NCBI GenBank assembly: GCA_905479575.1
Contig: CAJQNB010000076.1
Span: 1-64,000 of the forward strand
DNA: 64,000 nt
Direction of reading: 5' to 3'
DNA from: an uncultured Pseudophaeobacter sp.
Lineage (GTDB): Bacteria; Pseudomonadota; Alphaproteobacteria; Rhodobacterales; Rhodobacteraceae
The translations under genes were made by a program, and so were the position numbers. Every line of letters begins with the position of its first letter. Position 1 is the first letter of the stretch. The notes under the pieces were generated by a model. That model had not been told where the DNA came from and did no database searches. It saw nothing but the letters and a program-made list of their open reading frames with translations. Shown piece after piece: positions 36,101 through 45,274 of the stretch.

Positions 36101-39100
36101 ACCGCGCTGCGCTTTAGCGATGATCTGGATGCGGTGCTGAGCGGCCTTGTGGTCAGCGCAGGCACTGGCAGCGATCTGTGTGGCAGCGGCTCCAGCGTTT
36201 CGGGCACTGGCCTGATTACGCTGACTGGGGGCGAGCTGGCCCCCAGTGCCAGCTGCACCATCGCGCTGACCGTCTCCCTGCCCGGCTCGGCCTCCTCCGG
36301 CAGCTACAGCAGTACCTCCGGCGACCTCTCTGCCGGCGGCAGCTTTGCCGCCAGTGGCGCCACGGGCAGTTTTTCGGTGGAGCCAGCACCGGGCTTTGCC
36401 CAGGCCTTGTCGCCAGCAACCATTGCCCAGGGTGGGGTCACCACTGCCACCTTTACCATCGACAATAGCGCCTCTGCCCTGGCGGCCAACAGTCTGGATG
36501 TCAGCAATACCCTGCCCGCAGGTCTGGTGGTGGCGCCGACACCCAACACCAGTGTCACCTGTACGGGGGGAACCGCCACGGCTGTGCCGGGTGGATCGGT
36601 GATCTCATATACCGGCGGCACCGTTGGCGCCGGCGCCAGCTGTACCATCTCCCTGGATCTGCGCGCCACCGCGGTTGGCTCCCTGGTCAACACCACCGGC
36701 GACCTAACCTCCGGCCTGGGCAATTCCGGCACCACCACAGATACCCTGACCGTTACCGCAGCGCCCGCTCCCGGTTTTACCAAGGGGTTTGCCAGCAGCA
36801 CCATCGTCCAGGGCGCCAGCACCAGCCTAGGCTTTACCATCGACAACAGCAGCGCCTTGATCGAGGCCTCATCGCTGGATTTCACCGACAGCCTGCCTGC
36901 CGGGCTCGTTGTGGCCGACAGCCCCAATGCCGCCAGCAACTGTACCGGCGGCACCCTGACCGCCACAGCGGGCAGCAGCAGCATCAGCTATACTGGTGGT
37001 AGCGTTACTGCCGCCGCCAGCTGTCAAATCAGCGTTGATGTCACCGCCGCCACAGTGGGTGCCCTGGCCAATACCAGCAGCGATCTCACCTCCTCGCTGG
37101 GCAATTCCGGCACTGCCTCGGATACGCTAACTGTCACCGCCGCCCCCGCGCCGAGCTTTGCCAAGAGTTTTGACGACAGCAGCGTGACCCTGGGTGCCAA
37201 CACCACCCTCACCTTTAACATCGACAACAGCACGGCTCTGATTGCCGCCACAGCGCTGGATTTCACCGACACCCTGCCTGCGGGTCTCACCGTGGCCAGT
37301 ACCCCCAATGCCAGCAGCACCTGCACCGGCGGCACCCTGACGGCCACCGCTGGCGCGGGCAGCATCAGCTATACTGGCGGCAGTGTCTCGGCTGCGGCCA
37401 GCTGTGTTATCATCGTCGATGTTACCACCAGTGGCAGCGGTACCCTGGTCAATACTACTGGCGACCTCACCTCCTCGCTGGGCAATTCCGGCAGCGCCAC
37501 AGCCAGCCTCAAGGTACCCACGCTTGGCTTTGACAGCCCGCTGAGTGGCGATGATATCGTCAATGCCGCCGAGGCCACCACGGTCACCCTCTCGGGCACA
37601 ACCAGCCTGATCGAAGACGGCCAGAGCGTCAGCGTCAGTGTCACCGACAGCGCCAGTGGCACGGCCAGTGGCAGCGCCACGGTCAGCAGCGATGCCTGGA
37701 GCCTGGTGATTGACCTCAGTGGCCTGAGTGATGGCAGCCTCAACCTGACAGCGGATGTCTCGGATGCGGCGGGCACGCCAACACCACAGGCCAGCGCCAG
37801 CCTGACCCTGGACACAGATCAGCCTGCACTGAGTTTCGACACCCCGCTGGCGGGCGATAATATCGTCTCCGCTGCCGAGGCTGGCAGCCTGACCATTTCC
37901 GGCGGTGCCGCAGGCCTGGTAGATGGGCGCAGCGTCAGTCTTGTCATCACCGACAGCGCCAGTGCCACAGTCAGTGGCAGCACCACGGTCAGCAGCGATG
38001 CCTGGAGCCTGGTGGTCGATCTCAGCGGCCTGAGTGATGGCACGCTGAGCCTGACGGCGGATGCCACGGATGCGGCCGGAAACCCAGTGGATCAGGCCAG
38101 CGCCAGCCTGGAGTTGGATCTCAATACGCCCTCTGGCTATAGCGCCAGCTTTGATCAGGATCCGGTCAATAGCGGCAATGAGGCCGCGGCGAGCTTTACC
38201 TTTGCCAGCGCTGAGGTTGGAGCGCTTTATGATTATTCCATCTCCTCGGATGGGGGCGGCAGTGCCGTCAGTGGCAGCGGCACCATTGCCAGCGCCAGCG
38301 CGCAGATCACCGGACTGGATCTCTCGGGGCTTGGCGATGGCACCCTGACGCTGTCGGTTACCCTGACCGACAGCGCCGGTCAGGCCGGATCTGCCGCCAG
38401 TGATACCGCGGCCAAAGACACCAGCCGTCCCACCGTCACCCTGACGGGCCCAACGACGGCACAGAGCAGCGCCTTTGTGGTCAGCCTGACCTTCGACACC
38501 AGCGTCACCGGGCTGGCCGAGGCGGACTTCACCATTGATGGCGGCACCGCCTCTGGCCTGACGGGCAGCGGCACCAGCTACAGCGTCACCGTAACCCCGG
38601 ATCACGATGGTACCATGACCATCACCCTGCCCGTCGACAGCGCCGTCAGCGCCACCGGCAATGGCAATGAGATCAGCAATGTGCTGAGTGTTGAGGCAGA
38701 TCTGACCGGCACCCCAGATCCAACACCGCCCGCCGATGCCGATGGCGACGGGATCCCCGATAACCTGGAAAGCAGCACCGCTGACCGCGATGGTGACGGT
38801 ATTGTCGATAGCGCCGACTACGATCCGCAGGGCTATTTTTACTGCGAAGACAATGGCAATATTCTGTCAGGCGGCGGCATCACCGTCACCGGTCCAAGCG
38901 GCTCCAACAGCTCCGTCGGGATTTCCAACAACATCAACATCGTGCGTGATGGCTCCACCGGGGAATATCAGTGGTTCGCCCTGGTGCCCGGCAGCTATAG
39001 TGTGAGCTACAGCTATCCCGCGACCGGGGTTGCCAGCACCACGCGCCTGTCTTCTGGCACCCTGGATGTGACCTCGCTCTTGCCCGCCAACCCAGCGGTT

Positions 39101-41047
39101 CTGGGCTCGACCCAAGTGGGCTCCACTGGCGTGCTGGCGGACCCCTCTCTCGCGGCCAACCCGGTGTTCTACGATACCTTCGTAATCGAGGCCGGTGATC
39201 CGGATGTGCTCGCCAATAACATCCCAATGACCAATTGCAGCGCCGTGATCACTGTCAGCGCCAGCGACAATGGTGCCGAAGCCAATGGCGCCGCAACTGA
39301 TAGCGCCAATTTCACCATCAGCCAGACAGTGGCGACCACTCTGGACAGTGTCATCAGCTACACTCTGACTGGCACCGCCACCTCGGGGGCCGACTACACC
39401 GCCCCCTCGGGAAGTGTCACTATCCCGGCCGGTGCAACATCGGCCCTGGTGGATTTGCCGGTGCTCGAGGACGGGCTGATCGAGGGCGACGAGACCGTCA
39501 TTTTGACCCTCACCAGCGTGACCAGTGCTTCCGCCGGAGTGGCGCTCTCGACCACCGCATCTGAACTGACTCGCTCTGCCACTGTGACGGATGACGATTT
39601 TGCCGTCATCGCGGTGAGCAATGACGACCTCACCGCCACCGAGGGCGGCAGCGATACCGCGGCGATGAGTTTTGTATTGCTGGGCCAACCAACCCAGGAT
39701 GTGGTGCTGAGCTTTGCCGGCGATGCCCAGTGTAGCGTCTCGCCAGCCCAAGCGACCTTTACCAGCGCCAATTATGCCAGTGCCCAGACCCTCACCATCA
39801 CCGCGATTGATGATACCATCGTCGAAGGCACCCACAGCTGTCAGCCCACGGTCACCGTGACCTCGACTGATACGGCCTTTGATGGGTTTGGCCTTGCCCT
39901 GGCACAGGTGGTGGTGACGGATGATCTCATCGATCAGATTCGCACACCGCTGACTGAGATCCTGAAAAACGACCTGGAAGACACCGTTGGCAGCCAGCAG
40001 CGTCATTTCAGCGGCATCGCCAAGGGGGCGCTGGCGCGGTTGCAGGCAGGCGAAGCCGGGCTCGGCTGCGGCACCCTGGCCAGCTTTGACGTCGATGGCA
40101 GCATCAACACCCAGGGCGACACCGGCGGCAGCGACGGCACCTTTGGCTATGATGTCTACAATTGTGGCACCGGCAGCCGGGACATCCTGGCGGGCAGCTT
40201 CAGCCTGACCCGCACCGAAAACATCGGCACCCAGGCGCTGGTCCAGTTCTCCCGCCAGCGCGAGCGTTTCCTGTCCGAAAGCGACCTGCGTGGCCGGTTC
40301 TGGGGCGGCTATCTCAGCCGCACCAATGTGACCGGGCTGGCCGATGGCGCGATCCACGGCGTTGGTGTCAATGGCGGCCTCTATGGTGCTCGTCAGCTCG
40401 GCGATGGCCTGTTCCTGGATTACTACGCCGCCGGGGGCTTTGGTCATCACCGCTTTGATCTCAGCTTTGCCAATGCCGGCGGCGCCATCCAGGCCGATGG
40501 CAGCTATGACTATGCCGCCGCCTATGCCGGGGTGGCCCTGTCGGGACGGCATCAGCGGGACAAGCTGCTGATCATCCCACGGGTTGGGCTGGATCTGGCC
40601 TATGCCCTGGCCGGGGATGCCGATGTCACCGCCACCCAACTGGGGCTAAGCAGCACCGGCAGCATTGATATCCCCGATTACAACGGTGGTCGTTTCTTTG
40701 CCGAGGTCGAAATCGCCGGGCTGGGCAGCCAGGACGGCGACAATCCCCGCGCGATATCGAGACTGATGTCGCTGACCCCAAGGGTGATCTGCGAGGTGTC
40801 GTCTTATGACAGCGGGCTGGGCTGTGGCCTGGGGCTGAATTTCAGCCAGGAGCTCTTCAACCCAGCCACCGGGCTGATCTTCAGCTTTGAGATCGATTAT
40901 GAGAGCGTCGATGACACCGATCGCTTGAGCGTCGATTTCCACCGCGAGCGTCGATTTGCCAATGGTGCGGGCGCCGTTGTCACCCGGTTGTCGATGCCCA
41001 GCACCGCGACGCTGAAGGTCGAACACGGGCTGCGCCTGGACTTCTGA
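33113..41047 (+). CDS. giant repetitive autotransporter-type adhesin
   Basis: 2644 residues. A signal peptide (1-26, ending VQAQ) is followed by about 12 DUF11/DUF7933-like beta-sandwich repeats of ~110-127 residues, each with motifs such as LPAGL and GASCTI and a cysteine pair. Two bacterial Ig-like repeats of 102 residues come next (about 1469-1672), then a further Ig-like block and a Ca-binding DADGDGIPDN...DRDGDGIVDSADYDP segment (about 1875-1905). Calx-beta-like domains follow (ENGD-type DETVILTLTS...). The last ~290 residues alternate aromatic strands and end in Phe (LRLDF), an outer-membrane barrel. Cell-surface adhesion in biofilm is the likely role. The strong Ala/Ser/Thr/Gly bias and absence of Lys-rich stretches fit a surface stalk. 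Confidence 0.9.
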   Translation: MTDLLRRVSHLLLASFLLLPGLVQAQSAPSFSAVFSPASITSGNNSTLTLTITEISGLPASDLTVSAALPAGVTVTGGSQSNTCNGTFTAVSGSSSLSLSEGRLGASQSCVMTLPVTSSTVATHTLVTGDLTSSLGNSGTATDDLTVSLPTPVFSHSFAPSTVNPGDISTLTYTIDNSAGALDIFSSSFDETLPSGLALTTPASVVNNCGGSIQVTSGGNNVDVDNVSLAAGASCTITVDVEALSLGDQVTSSTLFSTFSNFSNSQVIGTGTLVVEAAASNPINFSKRFSVTQVGLSQNVTLSFTLQNTSRDDAATNITFTDDLDAMLSGLTATSLPASGFCGAGSTISGSSSLTISGATLAAGDSCNFDVTLLTPAGAATGDYTNTTSTLSADIGGSPYSGTAAQANLRVLGDGGQGAVLSKSFINNPTTPGTNATLRYTVSNPNASFALSDIAFSDVISDITGAADVTIDTLPSTGSCGVGSNFFQSVPSADSFAFNLSGGVIAAGSSCVFDLLLDVETTATPGSYSSTSGDVISTVNGGSVITLGASDTLQVAGGANLTFTQVFSEDRVGAGDTATLTFTITSAAESPSTATGLTFSNDLSTFLSGATFGITSNSCGGSAALSAGNTLLSYSGGSLAPGDSCTVVTAVSIPGGSSNGTYASTSSTLTGMAGGEALVVPLSSDDLQVLEGAPLEVSKSLAPSAALPGETITLTYTLTNPDPTLGYTSVFFTESYSSALSSLAIVPASLPAGGFCGGSGSASGTTFGIFSGIEVPANDSCVFSVDLLVPAGASDGSYALISSNVTGTLNGTSVTLPTMNDTLTVQGAALSLVKSYASTPTAPGDTVTAEYTLTNLSSTHAIDSIIFSDDLDAQLSGLTSSAGALSNICGTGSALSGSSTLSFSGGTLAAGASCSFDVTQLVPGGASAGTYPGLPGNPSGQSSGLAVGGSAIPANLTVSSTSLPSFSKSFTDPALAAGGSTTLTYVITNTDSSASLTALRFSDDLDAVLSGLVVSAGTGSDLCGSGSSVSGTGLITLTGGELAPSASCTIALTVSLPGSASSGSYSSTSGDLSAGGSFAASGATGSFSVEPAPGFAQALSPATIAQGGVTTATFTIDNSASALAANSLDVSNTLPAGLVVAPTPNTSVTCTGGTATAVPGGSVISYTGGTVGAGASCTISLDLRATAVGSLVNTTGDLTSGLGNSGTTTDTLTVTAAPAPGFTKGFASSTIVQGASTSLGFTIDNSSALIEASSLDFTDSLPAGLVVADSPNAASNCTGGTLTATAGSSSISYTGGSVTAAASCQISVDVTAATVGALANTSSDLTSSLGNSGTASDTLTVTAAPAPSFAKSFDDSSVTLGANTTLTFNIDNSTALIAATALDFTDTLPAGLTVASTPNASSTCTGGTLTATAGAGSISYTGGSVSAAASCVIIVDVTTSGSGTLVNTTGDLTSSLGNSGSATASLKVPTLGFDSPLSGDDIVNAAEATTVTLSGTTSLIEDGQSVSVSVTDSASGTASGSATVSSDAWSLVIDLSGLSDGSLNLTADVSDAAGTPTPQASASLTLDTDQPALSFDTPLAGDNIVSAAEAGSLTISGGAAGLVDGRSVSLVITDSASATVSGSTTVSSDAWSLVVDLSGLSDGTLSLTADATDAAGNPVDQASASLELDLNTPSGYSASFDQDPVNSGNEAAASFTFASAEVGALYDYSISSDGGGSAVSGSGTIASASAQITGLDLSGLGDGTLTLSVTLTDSAGQAGSAASDTAAKDTSRPTVTLTGPTTAQSSAFVVSLTFDTSVTGLAEADFTIDGGTASGLTGSGTSYSVTVTPDHDGTMTITLPVDSAVSATGNGNEISNVLSVEADLTGTPDPTPPADADGDGIPDNLESSTADRDGDGIVDSADYDPQGYFYCEDNGNILSGGGITVTGPSGSNSSVGISNNINIVRDGSTGEYQWFALVPGSYSVSYSYPATGVASTTRLSSGTLDVTSLLPANPAVLGSTQVGSTGVLADPSLAANPVFYDTFVIEAGDPDVLANNIPMTNCSAVITVSASDNGAEANGAATDSANFTISQTVATTLDSVISYTLTGTATSGADYTAPSGSVTIPAGATSALVDLPVLEDGLIEGDETVILTLTSVTSASAGVALSTTASELTRSATVTDDDFAVIAVSNDDLTATEGGSDTAAMSFVLLGQPTQDVVLSFAGDAQCSVSPAQATFTSANYASAQTLTITAIDDTIVEGTHSCQPTVTVTSTDTAFDGFGLALAQVVVTDDLIDQIRTPLTEILKNDLEDTVGSQQRHFSGIAKGALARLQAGEAGLGCGTLASFDVDGSINTQGDTGGSDGTFGYDVYNCGTGSRDILAGSFSLTRTENIGTQALVQFSRQRERFLSESDLRGRFWGGYLSRTNVTGLADGAIHGVGVNGGLYGARQLGDGLFLDYYAAGGFGHHRFDLSFANAGGAIQADGSYDYAAAYAGVALSGRHQRDKLLIIPRVGLDLAYALAGDADVTATQLGLSSTGSIDIPDYNGGRFFAEVEIAGLGSQDGDNPRAISRLMSLTPRVICEVSSYDSGLGCGLGLNFSQELFNPATGLIFSFEIDYESVDDTDRLSVDFHRERRFANGAGAVVTRLSMPSTATLKVEHGLRLDF
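36382..37524 (+). repeat. three tandem 381-nt repeats within the adhesin gene
   Basis: Units start at 36382, 36763 and 37144, each encoding PAPxFxxxF at its beginning and DLTSxLGNSG near its end. Matching landmarks recur at exactly 381 nt (for example ctaacctccggcctggg at 36704 and its relatives at 37085 and 37466). The exact spacing and high DNA identity suggest recent duplication and possible length variation between strains. Confidence 0.85.
37517..38128 (+). repeat. two tandem 306-nt Ig-like repeats within the adhesin gene
   Basis: Units at 37517 and 37823 encode similar 102-residue bacterial Ig-like domains (FDxPLxGDxIVxAAEA...SVSSDAWSLV-type). The landmark gatgcctggagcctggt occurs at 37691 and 37997, exactly 306 nt apart. 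Confidence 0.85.
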
Positions 41048-41076
41048 TCCAGCCAAGGCAGACCAGCGCAAAACAG

Positions 41077-41113
41077 CTCCACCCAACAGTCTAGCACAGA
41101 CCGTTGGGCGGAG
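41077..41113. terminator. long hairpin between convergent genes
   Basis: CTCC-a-CCCAAC-a-GTCT pairs with AGAC-c-GTTGGG-c-GGAG around the loop AGCAC: 14 base pairs with two A-C mismatches. It sits between the adhesin stop (41047) and the stop of the Sel1 gene (41181) on the other strand, so it probably acts as a bidirectional terminator. No T-tract follows on either side. Confidence 0.5.
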
Positions 41114-41180
41114 TTCTGATGGGGGCTTCAATTCATAGAAACAGACCCGCCGCGGCGGCCAGGATTGCGGCCAAGATCCC

Positions 41181-42503
41181 TCAGGGGTTCCAGCGACTGG
41201 CCCAGTCCTGAGCCTCAGCGATCTGCGCCTGCGTCATACGGCGCGAGAGCTCAGCAGTCAGGGCCGCAGCCTCCTCCTGACCAGCACTGGCTGCCAGCAC
41301 CAGCCACATATAGCCCAGCACATAATCCTGCGGCAGGGCACGGCCTTCAACATACATCAGCCCCAGATTAGCCATGGCCGGCGGGTAGCCCACCTGGGCC
41401 GCAGCCTGCAGCAGCTCTGCGACCTGCGCCCGATCTGCCTGAGAGAGCGCGTCTTGCTTCAGTAAAACCCAGCCCAACAGGAACTGGGCAAGGGGGTCGC
41501 CCCGCTCTGCTCCTTGGCGCAGCCGGGCCAGTGTCTCGGCATCCTCTCCGGGTGGGACAAGCCGTGCATCAAAGATCGCGCCAGGCTGCAGGTTGCGCCT
41601 GGCCGATGCGCTGTCAGCGCGCCCGGCACGGCGGTAAAGATCTGCGGCCAGGGCTTCGTCCAGCGGCACCCCATACCCATTCTCATACATGGTGGCTAGA
41701 TTACCCATGGCAACGGCCAGCCCCTGCTCGGCGGCGGCCTGAAACAGCGCTGCGGCGCGAGTATAGTCCTGCACCACACCATTGCCCCGCACATAGAGCA
41801 GACCAAGATTGTTCTGCGCCCGCGCCTGGCCGGCGGCGGCGGCCTGCTCATAAAGTCGCAAGGCCTCAGCAAAGTCCTGCGGCATACCGCTGCCGTTTTG
41901 ATACATCACGCCCAGGCTGGTGACAGCCTCCAGCAGCCCTAGATCCGCCGCCTGACGATAGAGCTCGGCTGCGCGCCGCAGATCCGCCTGTTTTGTTTCG
42001 TTCTGGCCCGTTTCGTTCTGGCCGGTTTCGCTCTGGCCTGCGCCCTGCTCAAGAACGGCGGCCAGATCCATCAGCACCTGGGCCCGGTCAGCGGAGGACC
42101 AATCTGTCGCCGTCCCCTCCTGCCCCTCGCGCGCCGCCAGCTCCAGCCAGTGGCGCGCTGCGGCACGGTCCTGCACCCCGCCAAGACCACTGTGATAATA
42201 GTGCCCCAGGCGCTGCTGCGCCCGGCGGTGTCCCTGTTGTGCCGCGGCGGTGAACCACTGCAAGGCCTGTGAGTAGTTCTGCAACACCCCAGTGCCGCGC
42301 TCCAACCGCACGGCCAGCAGATATTGCGCCGCAGCCGCGCCTTCGCTGGCGGCCTGGCGCAGTTGCTCCAGCGGTATGGCCTGCCCCGCAGCTCGTTCCA
42401 TCCCCTGTTGCGATCCGCTCCTGTCTTCAACCTGCCCTGCTACTGGCTGGGTCAATGCCAGCAGCAAAGTCAGGGGTAAAAAGCGCTGTGACCAACCCCT
42501 CAT
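41181..42503 (-). CDS. secreted Sel1-repeat protein
   Basis: 440 residues. A signal peptide (1-23, ending VAG-Q) precedes about eight Sel1-like repeats of ~36 residues (AxxxLGxxYxxGxGVxxDxxxAxxWxxxAAxxG), for example NLGLLYVRGNGVVQDYTRAAALFQ and NLGLMYVEGRALPQDY. Between repeats 2 and 4 is a short Gln/Thr/Asn-rich run (SETGQNETGQNETKQ). Sel1 arrays are protein-binding scaffolds, often periplasmic in bacteria. The ATG overlaps the stop of the preceding Sel1 gene by four bases, so the two are made together. Confidence 0.9.
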   Translation of the reverse strand: MRGWSQRFLPLTLLLALTQPVAGQVEDRSGSQQGMERAAGQAIPLEQLRQAASEGAAAAQYLLAVRLERGTGVLQNYSQALQWFTAAAQQGHRRAQQRLGHYYHSGLGGVQDRAAARHWLELAAREGQEGTATDWSSADRAQVLMDLAAVLEQGAGQSETGQNETGQNETKQADLRRAAELYRQAADLGLLEAVTSLGVMYQNGSGMPQDFAEALRLYEQAAAAGQARAQNNLGLLYVRGNGVVQDYTRAAALFQAAAEQGLAVAMGNLATMYENGYGVPLDEALAADLYRRAGRADSASARRNLQPGAIFDARLVPPGEDAETLARLRQGAERGDPLAQFLLGWVLLKQDALSQADRAQVAELLQAAAQVGYPPAMANLGLMYVEGRALPQDYVLGYMWLVLAASAGQEEAAALTAELSRRMTQAQIAEAQDWASRWNP

Positions 42504-44164
42504 TTCTGTGCCGCCTGCGGGCCGGATTGCACCTGGGCAAAAAACGTCCGCGCCGCCTCCTGCGCGGCGGCGATCTGCTCTGGCACCATCAGATCAGCCG
42601 CCACAGCGCGCAGTTCCAGCGCCGCCGAGCTGCCCCCAGCGGCGGCGATATTGAGCCACTTATGAGCCTGAACATAGTCCTGCTCGACACCTGATCCCTG
42701 AATGTAAAGCCGTCCCAGATGATGCTGCGCAGTACTGTCTCCGGCCTCAGAGGCAATCAAGAGCCATTCTGCCGCTTGCCCGGCGCTTGCCGCCTCGGTC
42801 TCCGGCTGCTCCAGCATCCACAGCGCCAAGGCTGTTTGTGCCGGGCGGATCCCGTCTCGCGCGGCTGTGCGCAGCCAGTCCAACGCGCCAGAGTCCCCCG
42901 CCGCTGCCGCAACAGAGGCCCAGGGCACTGCGTGATGGGGCGCCAAAAGCCCCTGCAATTCCCCCCGACCGGCCATCCGTCCAAGCTGCAGCACCGCCGC
43001 CTCACTGCCCTGATCGACAGCCCGGCGATAGAGCACCAGCGCCTGCCGCAGATCCACCTCCGGCACCGCGGCCTGACCCAGTTCAATCTGGCCTGCAAAC
43101 AGGCTGGCCAAATCATAACTGGCTCCGGCATGGCCAGCATCAGAGGCCCGGCGCAGCAGAATATCGGCCTGTCGCAGGTCTGCGGCGATGCCCATATCGC
43201 CCAGATAGGCCCGCCCCAGCACCGCCATAGCGCCAACACTGCCAGCCTGGGCGGCTGCCTCGAGCCACCGCAACGCTTCCTGTGGATTATGCGCCAGCCC
43301 ATCGCCAGACAGGTATTTTCGCCCCAGCGCCAACTGGGACTGCACAAAACCGCCCTCGGCAGAGCGATGCAGCCAGTTGAGCGCAGCTCCCCGGTTCTGG
43401 GTCACACCCTGACCTTGGTCCAGCGCATAGGCCAGATAGAACTGCGCCTCTGCGTGCCCCTCGGTGGCAGCCGCTTCCATCCAACGCAGAGCGGCGGCGG
43501 CGTTTTCCGCAACCCCGACCCCGCGAGCATAGGCACGGCTGAGCTCAAACTGCCCAGCGACATGGCCGTTCTCAGCCGCCGCCAACAGCCAGGTAAAGGC
43601 CTCCTGCGGATCCGCATCCACTCCGGTGCCATTGCCATAGAGCAGGCCAAGGTAATACTGCGCCTCGCCATTGCCGCGGGCGGCGGCGGATTTGAACAGC
43701 TGCGCTGCCCGCGCCGGGTCCCGGTCAGGACTTCCGGCCGGGGCGCTCAGATAGATCCGGGCCAGCAAGACCGAGGCCTCGGCATGAGTTTGAGCTGCAG
43801 CCTTTTCCAGCCAGAGCTTTGCCCCCTGCGGATCCCGGGGCCCGCCACGCCCCTCCAGCAGCACCCTGCCATAGCGATACTGTGCCAGCGGAGTGCCGGT
43901 TTCCTTGGCATGGCGTTGCAGCCCGTTGCGCACAAAGACAAAATCCCCTGCCGCCCAGGCCTGTTCGATCTTGTCCATACCTGGCAAGGGGCCCGGCAAG
44001 GGGCCTGGCAAGGCCGCGCCCTGCTCTGTCTGGACCTGGGCGTCTGGCTGGATCGCTTGCTCTGCCTCTTGTGCCAGCAGCGGTGGTGACATCACGAGAA
44101 TGCAGAGGCAGCAGATTCCTGACGCCAAGATGGAAAACCGGGGAAGGGGGCGGAAAAAAATCAT
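42500..44164 (-). CDS. secreted Sel1-repeat protein, first of a coupled pair
   Basis: 554 residues from ATG 44164; a GTG at 44173 is the other possible start. A signal peptide (about 1-32, ending LLAQ) and a short linker lead into about ten Sel1 repeats, such as YYLGLLYGNGTGVDADPQEAF and FYLAYALDQGQGVTQNRGAAL. No enzymatic motif is seen. It shares strand and overlap with the second Sel1 gene and lies beside the T2SS genes, so the pair may assist secretion or surface assembly (inference). Confidence 0.88.
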   Translation of the reverse strand: MIFFRPLPRFSILASGICCLCILVMSPPLLAQEAEQAIQPDAQVQTEQGAALPGPLPGPLPGMDKIEQAWAAGDFVFVRNGLQRHAKETGTPLAQYRYGRVLLEGRGGPRDPQGAKLWLEKAAAQTHAEASVLLARIYLSAPAGSPDRDPARAAQLFKSAAARGNGEAQYYLGLLYGNGTGVDADPQEAFTWLLAAAENGHVAGQFELSRAYARGVGVAENAAAALRWMEAAATEGHAEAQFYLAYALDQGQGVTQNRGAALNWLHRSAEGGFVQSQLALGRKYLSGDGLAHNPQEALRWLEAAAQAGSVGAMAVLGRAYLGDMGIAADLRQADILLRRASDAGHAGASYDLASLFAGQIELGQAAVPEVDLRQALVLYRRAVDQGSEAAVLQLGRMAGRGELQGLLAPHHAVPWASVAAAAGDSGALDWLRTAARDGIRPAQTALALWMLEQPETEAASAGQAAEWLLIASEAGDSTAQHHLGRLYIQGSGVEQDYVQAHKWLNIAAAGGSSAALELRAVAADLMVPEQIAAAQEAARTFFAQVQSGPQAAQK

Positions 44165-44291
44165 GTCTCTCACATGTATTTGAAACGGAATGCAGCGGCT
44201 GTGCGGACCCTAAGTCCTGCCCTGCACAAGATCAAACCAATCCTGTCGTCGGCTCTCGCTGCGCAGATCTTGCAGAGCCAAAGCAAGGCAG

Positions 44292-45095
44292 TCAGAAGGG
44301 CAGCAGATGCGCCGCCCGCAGCACCCAAATCAGCGCCGCCGCCGCCGCAAGCGCAGTGCCAAAGGGCAGCGGCATAAGGGCCAGAGGTCCCTGTCTCTCC
44401 TGATCCCCTGCCGCAGAGAGGCCACGCGTATGCAAAGACAGCCCAAGCCCGCCCAACAGAGCCATAAGCGCCGCCATCAGCACCAGGAGAGGCAGATCCA
44501 ATGGTCCGGCAAAAGCGCCCAGCCCCGCCATCAGCTTTACATCCCCCAGCCCCAGGCCCTCGCGGCCGCGCAGGGCGCGATACCCGGTCCGCAAGGCGAG
44601 AAAACTACCGGCCCCCAGCCCCGCGCCCAACAGGGCAAATCCCAGTGCCTCTGGCACCGGGGCCGGACTGGTCACAACCGCCAGCCCGAGGCCCAGGGCA
44701 AAGACCCCAGCGGTGAGCAGATCCGGCAGACGCAGCCACAGAAGATCCGTCAAAGCCAGCGCCAGCAACAACCAAAGAAACAGGCAAGAGAGCAAAACCA
44801 CCGCCGGGCCGCCGCCCGCAGCACAAGCCAGGACGGCCGCTCCCAGAGCCAGGATCTCCATATAGAACAGCCTGGCCGGGATCACCGCGCCGCAGTGGCG
44901 GCAGCGCCCGTGCAACAACAGATAAGAGACCAGCGGCACCAGATCCCGCGCCTGCAGATCTGTCCCACAGCTGCGACAGGCAGAGGGTTTGGCAATCACA
45001 TCCTCCTGCTGCGGCAGCCGCTCTGCCAACAGCGCCAGAAAAGAACCCATAGCCGGCGCCAGCAGGATCACAAACAGGGTCAGCCCCTCTGTCAT
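44292..45095 (-). CDS. gspO: prepilin peptidase/methyltransferase of the type II secretion system
   Basis: 267 residues from ATG 45095 (GGAG-containing site upstream). It has about eight membrane helices in the A24 family layout. The N-terminal domain has a CRSC...CRHC zinc motif (about 38-66), and there are two catalytic aspartates, TDLLWLRLPD and GLGLGDVKLMAG. It cleaves the leader of the pseudopilins and N-methylates the new terminus. It is transcribed divergently from gspG-M, over a 179-bp shared region. The longer frame to 45134 adds only a charged stretch and was not used. Confidence 0.93.
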   Translation of the reverse strand: MTEGLTLFVILLAPAMGSFLALLAERLPQQEDVIAKPSACRSCGTDLQARDLVPLVSYLLLHGRCRHCGAVIPARLFYMEILALGAAVLACAAGGGPAVVLLSCLFLWLLLALALTDLLWLRLPDLLTAGVFALGLGLAVVTSPAPVPEALGFALLGAGLGAGSFLALRTGYRALRGREGLGLGDVKLMAGLGAFAGPLDLPLLVLMAALMALLGGLGLSLHTRGLSAAGDQERQGPLALMPLPFGTALAAAAALIWVLRAAHLLPF

Positions 45096-45274
45096 CGATG
45101 CCCTCTCCTCTCTCTCCTCTGCCCCCGCTTTCAAGACCTGCTTTCAGGGTCTGCTTTCAGGGGCATGGTCTTCAAACCCCAAGGCTGAAACAATAGGGCG
45201 CTGCTCGGGTCGCGAGCAATGGACAAGCCGCGCAGCCCTCCCTTATCATGCCGTTACACAAATGAAAGAACCCC

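Noticed and set aside
38867-40639. 590-residue minus-strand frame inside the adhesin gene
   Set aside because: Glycine-rich shadow caused by the repetitive sense strand.
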